Positions 1 to 10,351 of a DNA stretch of 64,000 nucleotides are shown in pieces. Below the pieces are notes generated by a model. The model did no database searches. It worked only from the letters and a program-made list of their open reading frames with translations, and was not told where the DNA came from. This DNA is from Rallus limicola (taxonomy: Eukaryota > Chordata > Aves > Gruiformes > Rallidae): the NCBI GenBank assembly GCA_022605955.1, contig JAKCOZ010000018.1, positions 2,426,001 through 2,490,000 of the forward strand, in the 5' to 3' direction. The translations under genes and the position numbers were made by a program. Within the stretch, counting starts at the first letter, position 1; every line of letters starts with the position of its first letter.

Positions 1-989
1 GACTGAGTAGGAAGAAGAGAAGGGAGTGAGAGTGTTTTCTAATACCAGATTAGCGTTTCTCACTTTTCAGACAAAGCATAAACTTCCCTTGCTAAGGTGA
101 TATTTGTAAACTTCTAAAAATTCTATGGAAAACAGGCAATACATCATCACCTCATCAGGTCTGCACATAAAATATATATCTGGTTCTCTGAGTTCAAGAG
201 GAGCCAAGAGAATCACCTCGGGGCTGTATAGGTCCCACCTGCCTGGGTGCTGGCAGACTGGGGATGGAGGTCAGCAGCAGGAACGAGGGCAGAGATTTGG
301 AAGATGAGCAAAAATGGATCCAAAGCTTTGTCTGTCTCCTTTTCTTCTTGGAAGAATACATTTTTTTCCCTTGCTTTTGTATGTACAACAAGCCTGCCAT
401 TATGAGAAAGCACCTTAAACAGTTGGTAGCAAACCACAGTTGTCCTTAAAAGAGATGTGGCCAGCCCCAGGCAAGCTGGCAGCTCAGTGCTGCAGGAACA
501 TGTGCTTCCTACCTCCAAATGCACTGTGTACCCTGTGCCTGGTGCTGGTGAGTGGCAAAACAAATATACAATGCACATATGTACCCAAACATTAAGGCAA
601 CACAACAGGCTACAGATAATCTACTGGTTTGTGCTGTGTGCCTCAGCTGCAAGGTATGTGTGTGCGTATATCTCTCAGTTTAAGGATGACAGATGAGGAT
701 GTGATTGATGTAGGTCCCCAGAGCGTATAGCCACCAGCCAGGGGATGAGAAGTGCAGCCACCAGCTGTGTGACACATGCAACTCTGTAGGGACAGGGACA
801 CACATCTCCTACAGCCAGGAGTAACATCAGGCAGCAGCAAACATCAAGACAAACCATTTTTCTGAGTGCTGCTGGCAGGCTGATCCCTGCCCATACGTCG
901 CACCCCAGCTCGCATGCCGCTCCTCACCCTTGCCATGCTCCCCTCTGCTCTGTGCTCCTGTGTCCATCAGGAGACAGGGCAGGGTCTAA

Positions 990-1290
990 ACAATTTAATG
1001 CACTAAAGACCACTATTGTTTCTGGCTACATGATTATTCTTAACTCTGCGATCTTTTCTAGATATAAATCACTTTTCCTGGGCTTGCAAGCCCAGTCAAT
1101 GTTAAAGATCAAATATCTGCCTGGCATATGTTAGAGCTCTGACAGGTCTATTTATAACCTCGTGAACCAAATATCAACTACCAAGCAGTCTTTGCTGATG
1201 CTAATCGAGCTATTTGTTAGCCTTGGGTATTTCAATATAATTAGAACTCCTCCTAAAGCTGCAGCTAGCTTGAACCTCGTTGCACCATCT
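990..1290. promoter_or_regulatory. Candidate conserved regulatory block
   Basis: AT-rich, repeat-free segment dense in transcription-factor-like motifs. It has a SOX-like ATTGTT near 1014, a GATA-like AGATATAA near 1061 and a perfect 18-bp palindrome (1078-1095). It also has a MEF2 consensus CTATTTATAA (1148-1157) and an octamer-like ATGCTAAT (1198-1205). Two TAATTAG/TTAG homeodomain-like cores follow downstream. The motifs are visible in the sequence; calling the block an enhancer is inference, since conservation was not tested. It could equally be ordinary AT-rich sequence. Confidence 0.25.
1078..1095. repeat. Perfect 18-bp palindrome
   Basis: CTGGGCTTGCAAGCCCAG reads the same on both strands with no spacer. 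It sits inside the candidate regulatory block at 990-1290. It could bind a dimeric factor or form a small cruciform; neither is shown. Confidence 0.9.
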
Positions 1291-2529
1291 CTGTGCAGAA
1301 AGTAACATTATTTAGGATTATCTAACCAGCACAAGAAATATCGAATACAAGAAAAGGGAAAAGAGGAAAGCAGATTGAAAATCTCACAAATCAAGGCTTT
1401 TTTTGCCTGTTTTTTTGAATGATTCTGTGATTTTAGTTTTAAACCTCAATTCAGGATCCCATGCTTCCTCAGAAGGGGTCAAAGAGGTAGCGAGGACTTG
1501 CAATCCCCTTACAACTCAGTACACAAACAGGAATGGAAAGATTCCCTTGAGATAGAGGCGTGGAAGCATCCCCCCCGCCCCTCCTGCACAGAGCTGTGGA
1601 GGCTCTGCTGGGACCAGCTGAGCTGGGACTCTTGCTGCTGGGCACGGGGCACCAGTGAGATGCCCCCTTGTCCCCACGGCCTGCTAGTGCTTCCCCACAT
1701 GCTGCTGCACTTGCAGGTGGCTGCAGTGGAAAATGGATGCCTGTGTAGGGGTACCTGCAAGGGATGCTCTGTCTGGTGTTACTGTCACTTTCCCACTGCT
1801 AGCCAAGGGAAAAAAAAAAAACCAAGACAAGGGTTTCCCTTGTCCTTCATTTCTAATTGAAGATGTTAAGAAGGAAACACGCAAAGTGTGATAAACTGGT
1901 TCAGACCCTGCTGGACTTCTGCCACGTTTTGGGGTTTTACAGTTTGGACCAAGTTTCAGCTCCAACTCAGCACGTTTCTGGGGTAGCTAAACTTGGGGTG
2001 CAGGCTGCAACTGAAGATATTAAAGACACATTCTCAAGCAGACCTTCAGCCTAGACAGAAAGCTACAAACCAAGTCAACAAGAGAAAAGAGCAAGATGTG
2101 AGCTGTGTAAGGCAGTTCAGCTCAAACCCTGTTACTTCTCAAGGTACCACAGCACCTCATCTCTACCCAGCACTGCACCAAGGTCAGTGTCACAGAAACG
2201 GGGTCCCTTACAGGCCCACAAAGCTGCCACACAGGGCAGCCCTAGGAGCACCACTGAGGGGGCATTCCGTGCTTGGGTTTGAACCAGCTGCAGCCTCTAA
2301 AATGTTCCAGAGAGCAAAACACATGGTTCCAGCGTTAAAACCACCCCAGAGGATGGCTTGGACTTGGTTTGGGTTGTTTTTATTTTAAATAACAGCTGTA
2401 ATTTCTTTCAGAAGGCTGTCTAAGGACCCCGGCACTGTCTTGAGAAGCTTGCTAGCTTAGTGTGGTGCGGAAGGTGCAATGCTGACTGAAGGACTCCCTT
2501 GGCTTCAGTGAGTTGGATCCAGTCTCTTA

Positions 2530-3010
2530 CATGAATAAGCAATAGCATTTTTTAATAAAAATGGAATCAAAAAACACCACACAGAAGTGGGAAACAGACT
2601 GCCTGCCGTATAATTAAAATAAATTTGATTCAGCAAATAAGGCAACCAGATGACTTTTTACAGAATAGCAGGAGACTAAGTGCCCATTTTTTGGTGTGAG
2701 GATTACTCCCCTCCTTTGTTTGTTTTGTGCAACAGTTGACTTGCCATTAGCAGCCGCCTCCTATTTTATTTCAAAGGGTTTCTACAGTCTAATCCGTCTG
2801 TAAAATGTTCCCGAGCCCCGGACAGAGGTGTGATTACAACCGCTGCATTGCTCTGAATTACATCCTTATGGCTCTGGCAAGCCAAACTGTGGTTCATGGA
2901 GCAAAGAAGATTCAAAAATGTTTCAATTTGTTCTTTGCTTATAGAAGGTTCAGAGGAACCTGACTCGCCACACCAGAGGTGAATGTTAATAGGCCAGTTG
3001 CGACCTGTTG
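2530..3010. promoter_or_regulatory. Candidate conserved element
   Basis: Repeat-free block with an AT-rich left half and a right half that keeps several CpG dinucleotides, which are usually lost from neutral DNA. A TCF/LEF-like TCAAAG lies at 2771-2776, and homeodomain-like TAATTA cores are near 2610. The minus strand is open for 83 codons (3017 to 2766, ending in TAA) with a reasonably mixed amino-acid composition, followed at once by an AATAAA hexamer. I recognise no protein family in it. A conserved non-coding element is the first guess; a terminal exon is a weaker alternative. Confidence 0.25.
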
Positions 3011-4201
3011 TGGGCAAACCCGCTAGGTGCCAGGGTAATGGAGAGAGAGGAACTCGGAGCCGCAGAAAAGTCTGTGACTGCTTTTACTGTGTCTGCTTTT
3101 ACTGGTGGCTTAGCTAATAAAGCACCTGAAAGCAGGGCTGTCCTGGAGAGAGGTCTGACTGGTGTCCCAGCTTCCTGAGTACCTCCTGGGGTTCACAGCT
3201 CTCATCCCAATCAGCCTCCTGGGACAGCCAGACAAGACTAAGGGCTGTGACTTCAGCCTCTTGTGTATGTCAGATGTGCCCTTTGGGTCTCCAGGAAAGC
3301 TTCTGAGAAAGACCGCTGCTTCTCTGCACAGGAGCATGGCTGGGGGCTGGCATAGGCACCACCTGCTGCTCCCACACTCTGAGCTGAAGCAGCTCTGTGC
3401 TTTGGACTCACACCCTGAGCATCAGTCAGTGAGCCATGCAGCTATCAGCCAGCTATGTGATGTGCCATAAGCCATCACCACACGAATCTGAAGCAGGGGC
3501 TGAGGCAGTACCCATATTCCAGTGCTGGTATTATCTACCTTAGCAGGACAAAGCCCCTTTCTTTGCTGAAACCCTGCCTTGCTCACCCCTTGCTGCCCAC
3601 CTTGTGCAGGAAGTACAAGGTGTCCTGGTCAAACAGCCCCTGTCCATCCCTACAGAACATGATCCTGTCACATGCCAACAAGGACTTCTAACCTGGCTGG
3701 ACAACTGCCATAGTGCTTCCAGATCACAGCTATTAAGCATTGGCCTTTCTAGTGTCCCCCAAGCCCAATTCTGTCCCTGAATGGGCAACGATGCTCATTT
3801 CATTGCAGGTGTTCTAGTATTACTGCAGCTCTTCAAGTCGCCATTAAAAGACTCATGACTCATGACAATTTCACTACCCCTGGACAGCTTGAACACCCTG
3901 GAGAGGCAAATAAAAGTCTTGATGGGCTCTCAGCCTGACTTAGGAAACAAACAGTTCTACCACCCCCCCTTGACGCATCCAGCAAAGCTAGGACCTGGAA
4001 AGGGTTAATGGTTTCCAAAGACTATGTTTTAATATAGTTAGATATCTATTTAGAGAGTTTAAAGAGTCTCTATTACATGATCACACCTGCAAGGTATGCT
4101 TTGACAGGAGGGAGAACAACACACTCTTCAGCAGTTATCCTGTCTGCTCAGTCTGCAGAAGCCATTGTTGCCATACTAATGACATGCTGCTGCTCCATTG
4201 T

Positions 4202-4228
4202 ATCACAGACTCATAGAATCATCATGGT
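4202..4228 (-). mobile_element. Short CR1 3'-tail remnant
   Basis: ATCACAGACTCATAGAATCATCATGG-type text matches the reverse complement of the CR1 3' end (compare the start of the copy at 55156), but the similarity stops after about 25 bases. It is either a severely truncated insertion or a chance match. Confidence 0.3.
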
Positions 4229-7050
4229 CAGAATTAATGACAATGATTGCTGGGTAACAGATCTATCCCTTTCTGCTTGATTTTGGGCAGTTTAGGATAA
4301 CTTAAGACAAGGCATGGTAAGAAAATAATTACAACATGGTCACTTCTTAGAAGTTTAAAAATGCCAGAAGCAAGGCATCTGTGCAACACTATCTGGAATC
4401 TCTATATGCCTCATGGAGTAAACAGATACTATACTTAAGTGGGGTGCCAGTTTTACCCCTTCAGAGGACATGGAAAAGCTTTGGGAATACTCCTCTGGGC
4501 TGTAATCAGTGATGTTGCTGTCTGTGGGAATGTTGGGTTCTCCCCTGGTTCAGGAGTGAAAGGTGGAAAGGGAGGGAAACCTGGGAAGAGGAATGAATGG
4601 TCTCAAAATTGGATAATGTTATTTTCCCAGCGAACAGGCTACACCTTTGCTATGGAGTTCTTGTGAAAGTGGAAATAAGTTACTAATTGAACATTTCTGG
4701 GGGCATCTGTAAACTGCTAAGTACTGCAGAGCTTCAGCTGAAGCCAGTGTGAGCTGTGCTTCGACCCGCTAAAGCGCTGTGAAACAGGGAGTAACTTGAA
4801 AAGTGAGGCCATGGGTATTCCCCCCTGCAGAGCTGAGCCCAGCCTGCTGATGGGCCGTGTGATCATGGCCTTATCATGCTGGAGTGCTGTCAGGATAAAT
4901 GCATTTGGGTCTGTAAAGCACAGGGTGCTCCAGTGACAGCTCAGGAAAGTGAATGCATAAATTGCCTACTTATACTTCTGGGAAACATTTTTCTATGGCA
5001 CTTGTGAGCATTCATACTACACCATCCACACTGGAGCCTGTGCTACAGACACACACATTAAACATATCAAGGATTTTTCTCCCCAAACAATATACCTCCA
5101 AGCACAGCCCAGCCTCCTGTGAAGGTAACAAGCCTGTCACCAAAGTTATGCTGCTCTATGGAAACCAGCATTAACCGCTGCCTGGAACCTGCTCCAGGTG
5201 AACCCCTGGCTGGCCACAGCTACAGATGAGAAGAAACATCCTTCTCAGACACTGCTTCTCAGCAGCATTCTGATTTCTCATCAACTGCTAGAACAAGTCG
5301 CTTGGAATGATGCTCCCAACATTGTGTGAACCACAGTGGTGGCACAGCCTTCAACCAACAGACTGCAAGAGCTTGGGCACTGCAGGCAGTCTGCTGCTTG
5401 TCAGGAGAGGAGACAGAGTGCATGATGCATTTGGGAACCACAGATGGCATTCAGCTCCTACTCCACCTTTCCTTGTGCAGGGCACGTAGATAAGTGGTTT
5501 GCCTTCACCAGGTAAAACCAGAGCACAAGGAAGCACCATTTCCACTCCTGAGAGCTCTGACTCGTTACACTTCATATCCCAATTCAAACATGTCTTGTGG
5601 CAGTGAAGAATCCTGGCCTGGAAACATGGCTGGGATGTGTTTCTAAAAGATTCAGAAGAAACAATACCATAGTGGATCCAAAGAGGGTTGCCAGTGTTTA
5701 TAACTCATACTAGGCTCTTATAGTCCAGATTGAATTGCCTAATAGGTACAGCCTGCTTCAGCACAGGCTGTTACCAACCCAGGGCTGTCCAGGGAGGTTT
5801 AGGGACAGGAGGAATGTGCTGGGTGTCTGTGTAGTCACTGATCCCCACCACATACCCTCATGAGGGAACCTGCAGGCCCTTGAGATTGTGTCACAGAGTG
5901 AAGCTGCAAAGCACAAGACCGCAAGAAAGTGGGAATGCTCCCCCTGTTCCCCTAACATTTGTCACAAGACATTTCACCTTCATTTTTGTTAGATTTTGCA
6001 GAATGCTGGAATTCTTTTTACCCATCACCAACCTATCTATTTTTGTTTCTGTACAGATGCATCTGAGGATTTTTGGAATACACTTCTGTCCTTCAGGCAT
6101 GTTTTTCAGACAGGAACAGTAAACACAGCTCTTTCCAACCTCAGCCAGCAGCAACACTCTCTCCAAAAATACCCACCATATTTTTCCAGTTCTTTGCTTT
6201 GTTCCCACCAATTTTCTCTGCTTTACAGGTCTTTTGAGATGAAATTATTTGCACACAGAGATTTACAGAATGCAAGGAAGCCAGGGAAAAGCAATACAGT
6301 GCCAAAGCAGAGCCTTAGGAACAGCCTACCAGAGAGGGCATAGCTGTGACCACCAGACACTGCCAAAAAAAACCCCAACTCATTGTCTCCTGCATCCTCT
6401 GCCCCCACCCCCAAAGCTGTGCAGCTCCTTTCCAGAGCACACAACAGATCCAGGCTCTCTCCAGCTGCAGGTCTAGAGCTTACTGCAGAAGAGCAGAGCA
6501 GTTCACTTACTGTTGGAACAAACTGATTTCACAGCTTCCCAGTGAGACAAGGTGAGAGCACGTATCAATAAAGCAAAAAAACTGCCTTCACATGTGCTGC
6601 TCCTCTCCAATGGAGCCAGACCGAGAGGCAGCCCACAGCTCCCTGGGCGAAGCCTGACAGCTGCCTAGCAGGCTGGCACCAGTTTCAGGACTATCCTGCA
6701 GTATGGAGCTACTGGTAAAAACACAGGAGTAAGAAGCAAGTGGCTTCCTACACCCAGGGCAGGTTACAGGAGATGAGCTTCCAGCAGCTCCACAGGCAGC
6801 GACACAACTGGCATTGCCCTGGTCTCTCCTGTCACAAGCGATGCTTCTTCTCAGAGATGTACAATCACCATTACTTTATAAAAAAATAAATTCTTCAAGG
6901 CAGGAAGAGCTGCCACTGCCACTGTGCTACAGAAATTACACAGAAAGGTAAAAGAAAAGGCCTTTATTACACGCCTGAAGCTTTGAACAAATGCAGAGAC
7001 CATCCACTGGTACTGCTATCTGCAAATCCACCAGCACCAAAGTCTCTGCA

Positions 7051-7229
7051 GAACTTCCACTGGGACAGGCTGCCCAGGGGCTGTGGAGTCTCCTTCTCTG
7101 GAGATATTCAAGACCTGTCTGGACACTGACCTGTTGGACCTGTCCGAGGGAGCCTGCTTTGGCAGGGGGGCTGGGCTCAATTAGCTCTGGAGGTCCCTTC
7201 CAACACCTACAGTTCTGTGAATCTGTGAA
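7051..7229 (+). mobile_element. CR1 LINE 3' fragment (A)
   Basis: Text such as GACAGGCTGCCCAGGGG, 'gagatattcaagacctgtctgga' in spaced form and 'ggaggtcccttccaac' follows the CR1 3' untranslated region. It ends in a TTCTGTGAATCTGTGA tail at 7212-7228. CR1 is the main LINE of birds and mobilises by target-primed reverse transcription, so 5'-truncated copies like this are normal. The element has no coding capacity left. It lies about 100 bp upstream of a second, longer CR1 copy in the same orientation. Confidence 0.88.
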
Positions 7230-7326
7230 CTTCAGTTCCTGGCAGAACCCAAAAACATTAATTCGTCTAAACCATAATGTAAGAGGTCTGTGTGGTGGGT
7301 GGGGAACTGGCAACCTGTCACAAGCA

Positions 7327-7910
7327 GGGCCTCCAGGGATTAATATTCAACCCAATGCTGCTTAGGAACTTCATAAGTGATCTGGATGACAGGATCAAGT
7401 GCACCCTGATAGCTGGGGACAAGCTCTGTGGAAAGGGTCCTGGTGTTTCCGGTGGCCAAGCAGCTCAATATTGGTGAACAGTGTGCTGGACCACACGATC
7501 TGGTGAAGGGTCTGAAGCACAAGTCTGATGAGGAGTGGCTACAGGAATTGGGACTGTTCAGTCTGGAGAAGAGGAGGCTCAGGGCAGACGTTACTGCTCT
7601 CTACAGCTACCAGAAAGGAGGTTGTGCTGAGCTGGGGCTCAGCCTCTTCTCACAGATACTCAGCAACAGGATGACAGGGAACGGCTGCAAGTTGTACCAG
7701 GGGAGGTTCAGGTTAGAAATCAGGAGACATTTCTTCTCCAAAAGAGCAGCTGGGCATTGGAAGGGGCTGCCCAGGGAGGTGGTGGGGTCACTGTCCCTTG
7801 GGGCGTTTAAGGAAAGGTACTTAGGTTTAGAGAGTAATATAGGTGGGTAGGGGGATGGTTGGACTGGATGATCTTAGAGGTCTTTTCCAACCTTAATGAT
7901 TCTGTGATCT
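7327..7910 (+). mobile_element. CR1 LINE fragment (B), reverse transcriptase end plus 3' UTR
   Basis: The 5' part (7327-7440) corresponds to the last part of the CR1 reverse-transcriptase domain: a CR1-like run around 'gatctggatgacaggatcaagtgcaccct' in spaced form, normally followed by the Ala-Asp-Asp catalytic box. Here that box is degraded. The rest (7500-7910) is the familiar CR1 3' portion, with 'gagaagaggaggctcagggcag', 'gggctgcccagggaggtggt' and a terminal ATGATTCTGTGATCT. An open frame of about 140 codons (7428-7850) is a relic of this element, not a host gene. A deletion between the RT piece and the 3' part is suggested because the intervening CR1 sequence is short. Confidence 0.9.
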
Positions 7911-7943
7911 TTGAGGTCCCTTCCCACCTGGTATTCTATGACC
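7911..7943 (+). mobile_element. Second CR1 3' tail directly after copy B
   Basis: Immediately after the tail of copy B comes another CR1-like 3' end: TTGAGGTCCCTTCCCACC then GGTATTCTATGACC. This is a separate, nearly complete loss of a CR1 body, or a tail-end duplication. Confidence 0.55.
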
Positions 7944-10322
7944 CTTAAACCCACCTAGTCTTATGTTTCAGGCTTTTTATCCTGCTACAGGCCACAGAAT
8001 CCCAAATGCACAAAGTTTGTGTACTTCCAATCCTTGTAAGAGCACCACAAATCCTCTTCAAAAGCTGCATCATCCAGATGACTAAACACACAGTTATGTG
8101 CCTAGACATTTGCTAGGTTAGCCAACAAAATCCACATCTGCTAGATATTCTACTATTATTTACAGAGCAAGTTCAGGACTCTGTGGTATAGGTGTGCTAT
8201 CCCAACTGCCCCGACATCAGCTGAACCTTTTGCTCCCTGACATTTAGAGTATGCCAAAGTACTTGCTCTGCTTTTGGAGGAAACACTGAAAAACCAGTTC
8301 AAAAGAAGAAAAACTACACAGGAACATGTATCCTAGATCAGCCAACAATGAGGATAGGAAATACTTTGGGAAGAGTCTCAGAAGAAGAGAAACATACAGG
8401 TAACGCCTTCCTAGACCCCACCCATTTGTGACCTGGAGACCTCCTGACTACTTGGTAGAAAGCCCATTCGAACATGTACTTGGAGTTTCATTCTGCGTGG
8501 AAAACGCCCAGCTACAGAAGCAGCTGATGTTTGATGTGGAAAACAGGAAGGCATGAACCACGATGCCGTGTTGCTGAAGCTTTTGTGAGCTGTCACTTGG
8601 TATCTTCATGTCACATGAACTGGAGACAAGCAGCACTGAACAATTCTCAGACTAGATGTCATCTCTAAACATCACAAGCTAATTTGGTCAGATAAGTCAA
8701 AAGGAAAAGTCTCACTCTCAGAATGCTTGATATATTAAGTGTGTAACAAACTGTTAAATTAAGGAATTAATAATTAGTCTGGGAAGTGTCAATTCCATGA
8801 GTGATTATATTGTACTTTGGGGGAATTGATACATCTGCTCCTGTACTAACCAGGAACACACCTTTGCTGAGGTTTTACACCAGATCAGAGAGGTACGTTT
8901 ACAGTGTTCATCAGGCATAAAACCCAGCCCCAAAAGCCAGATCACAAAGCCTTTACACTACACACAAATCACAGAAGCCCCTTGGTGAGGTTTAAGTGAT
9001 GCCAGGGCTTTGCACTGGCACCCAGCTGACCTGCTCCTGGGTGGCCCAGCGCTTACAACAAGCTAATGCAGAAAATGCTTTGCAACGGGTTATCACAGAG
9101 GGGAAGCTGCAGGAGGTAGAACTCTGAGTTCATGGGCTTTGTTTTGTTAGGTACTTAAAATCCCCTTAAAAACACAGCTCTTGCAGTAAGGGAGAAATCA
9201 CATCTGCATAAAGGTGAAGCTAGAAGCCATCTGAACTGCTGCACCAAGGAAGGCATGGAAGGAAACAAGGACAAATACATAAGCAAGGAGAGAAACCTTG
9301 GCGTGGAAGGGAAGTGCAGTAGTTACTGCAGACATTTGTAAAGGGGCTGACAGTTTTAGAGTGCCTTGGACCCACAAGCTACTCAGTCCTGCCCCACAGA
9401 GGGAACTGCAAGGACAACTTGGGTCAGAAGGACTTTGCAATGTTTCTGATGGTTGCTGTCCTCTGAGGAAACCAGAAATACCAAAGCCAGGAGAGCAATG
9501 GTAGCTGAGGAGTGGGATTCTGGGGCTTGCTCCTTCTCAGGTGTAATCCATCTCCTTTCCTCCAACCAAACCACCATCTCTGAAAGAAATCCCTGCTCAC
9601 CTGAGCAGCTGCACAGCAAAGGAACAATGGGAAGGAGTCACAAGTTACCTCTCCAACAGGAACAGAGAGGTGGAAAGAGGTAAAAAGGAGACATCAAAAC
9701 ATGCACAGAAAGAGGACAGCATCAGGAACGTGTAAGGGAAGAAAGGGAATACAATCTCAGGGCAGGAAAAGAAAAGAAATATAAAAAGAAAGTTTAGAAA
9801 AGCACAGGATATTGAAATCAAGGAGCAATTAAAATAATCGGTGACAAAATGCCTGGAGACCAGCCCAGAGCTTTGGCAGCAGGACAGCACACAGGCAGAA
9901 CCTGCAGCAGGAATAGCTTCTTCACCAGGGCCCCTTTATTATTCAAAATAAGAGGTTTTGAAGCTGGGGAAGGAAGAGTAGGAAGTACTCAGGTGTGTTT
10001 TTAAAGGCCTCCAGAGATGCCTCATGCAGATACAAGCTCGCTAATCCTACAGGAAAACTACAAAGGCCCACCTGAAGAGCAATGTCTGCCATAGCAAGGG
10101 AAACATCCCACCACTGGAAATGTTGTTTTAGCAGCACACAATCCACTCCAGATGTCTACCTGGACAGTGCCATAGCACTGTCATCCTCCACAACATCCAG
10201 CAACAAGTTTCCTTCAGCTATTTTCAGCCTTGTGAGAAAAGCTGCACTTTGAGTGGAATACTTGCCTGCCTTTGAGCCGCTGAGGATATCCCTCAGTTCC
10301 CAGCTTTGCTGCTTTGCCAGCT

Positions 10323-10351
10323 GGGTGAGGGACAGCAAGGGGAGGGAAGGG
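10323..10351 (+). other. G-quadruplex motif
   Basis: Five guanine tracts of 3 to 4 bases (10323-25, 10329-31, 10339-42, 10344-46, 10349-51) are separated by loops of 3, 7, 1 and 2 bases. Four of them satisfy the standard G3+N1-7 rule on the plus strand. No promoter is evident beside it. Confidence 0.75.

Larger units (their letters stand above)
1..7050. other. Unique non-coding stretch
   Basis: No recognisable gene or large repeat. Open frames are short, overlap on both strands and are rich in Ser, Cys, Leu and Pro, as expected for chance frames in avian non-coding DNA. It contains a 12-base A run (1810-1821), a short CR1 tail remnant (4202-4228) and two enhancer-like blocks listed separately. 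No CpG island was seen. Confidence 0.6.

Noticed and set aside
1417..1437. GAATGATTCTGTGATTTTAG resembling a CR1 3' tail
   Set aside because: No CR1 sequence upstream. A 14-base match alone is too short.
7428..7850. 140-codon plus-strand open frame
   Set aside because: Entirely inside CR1 copy B.
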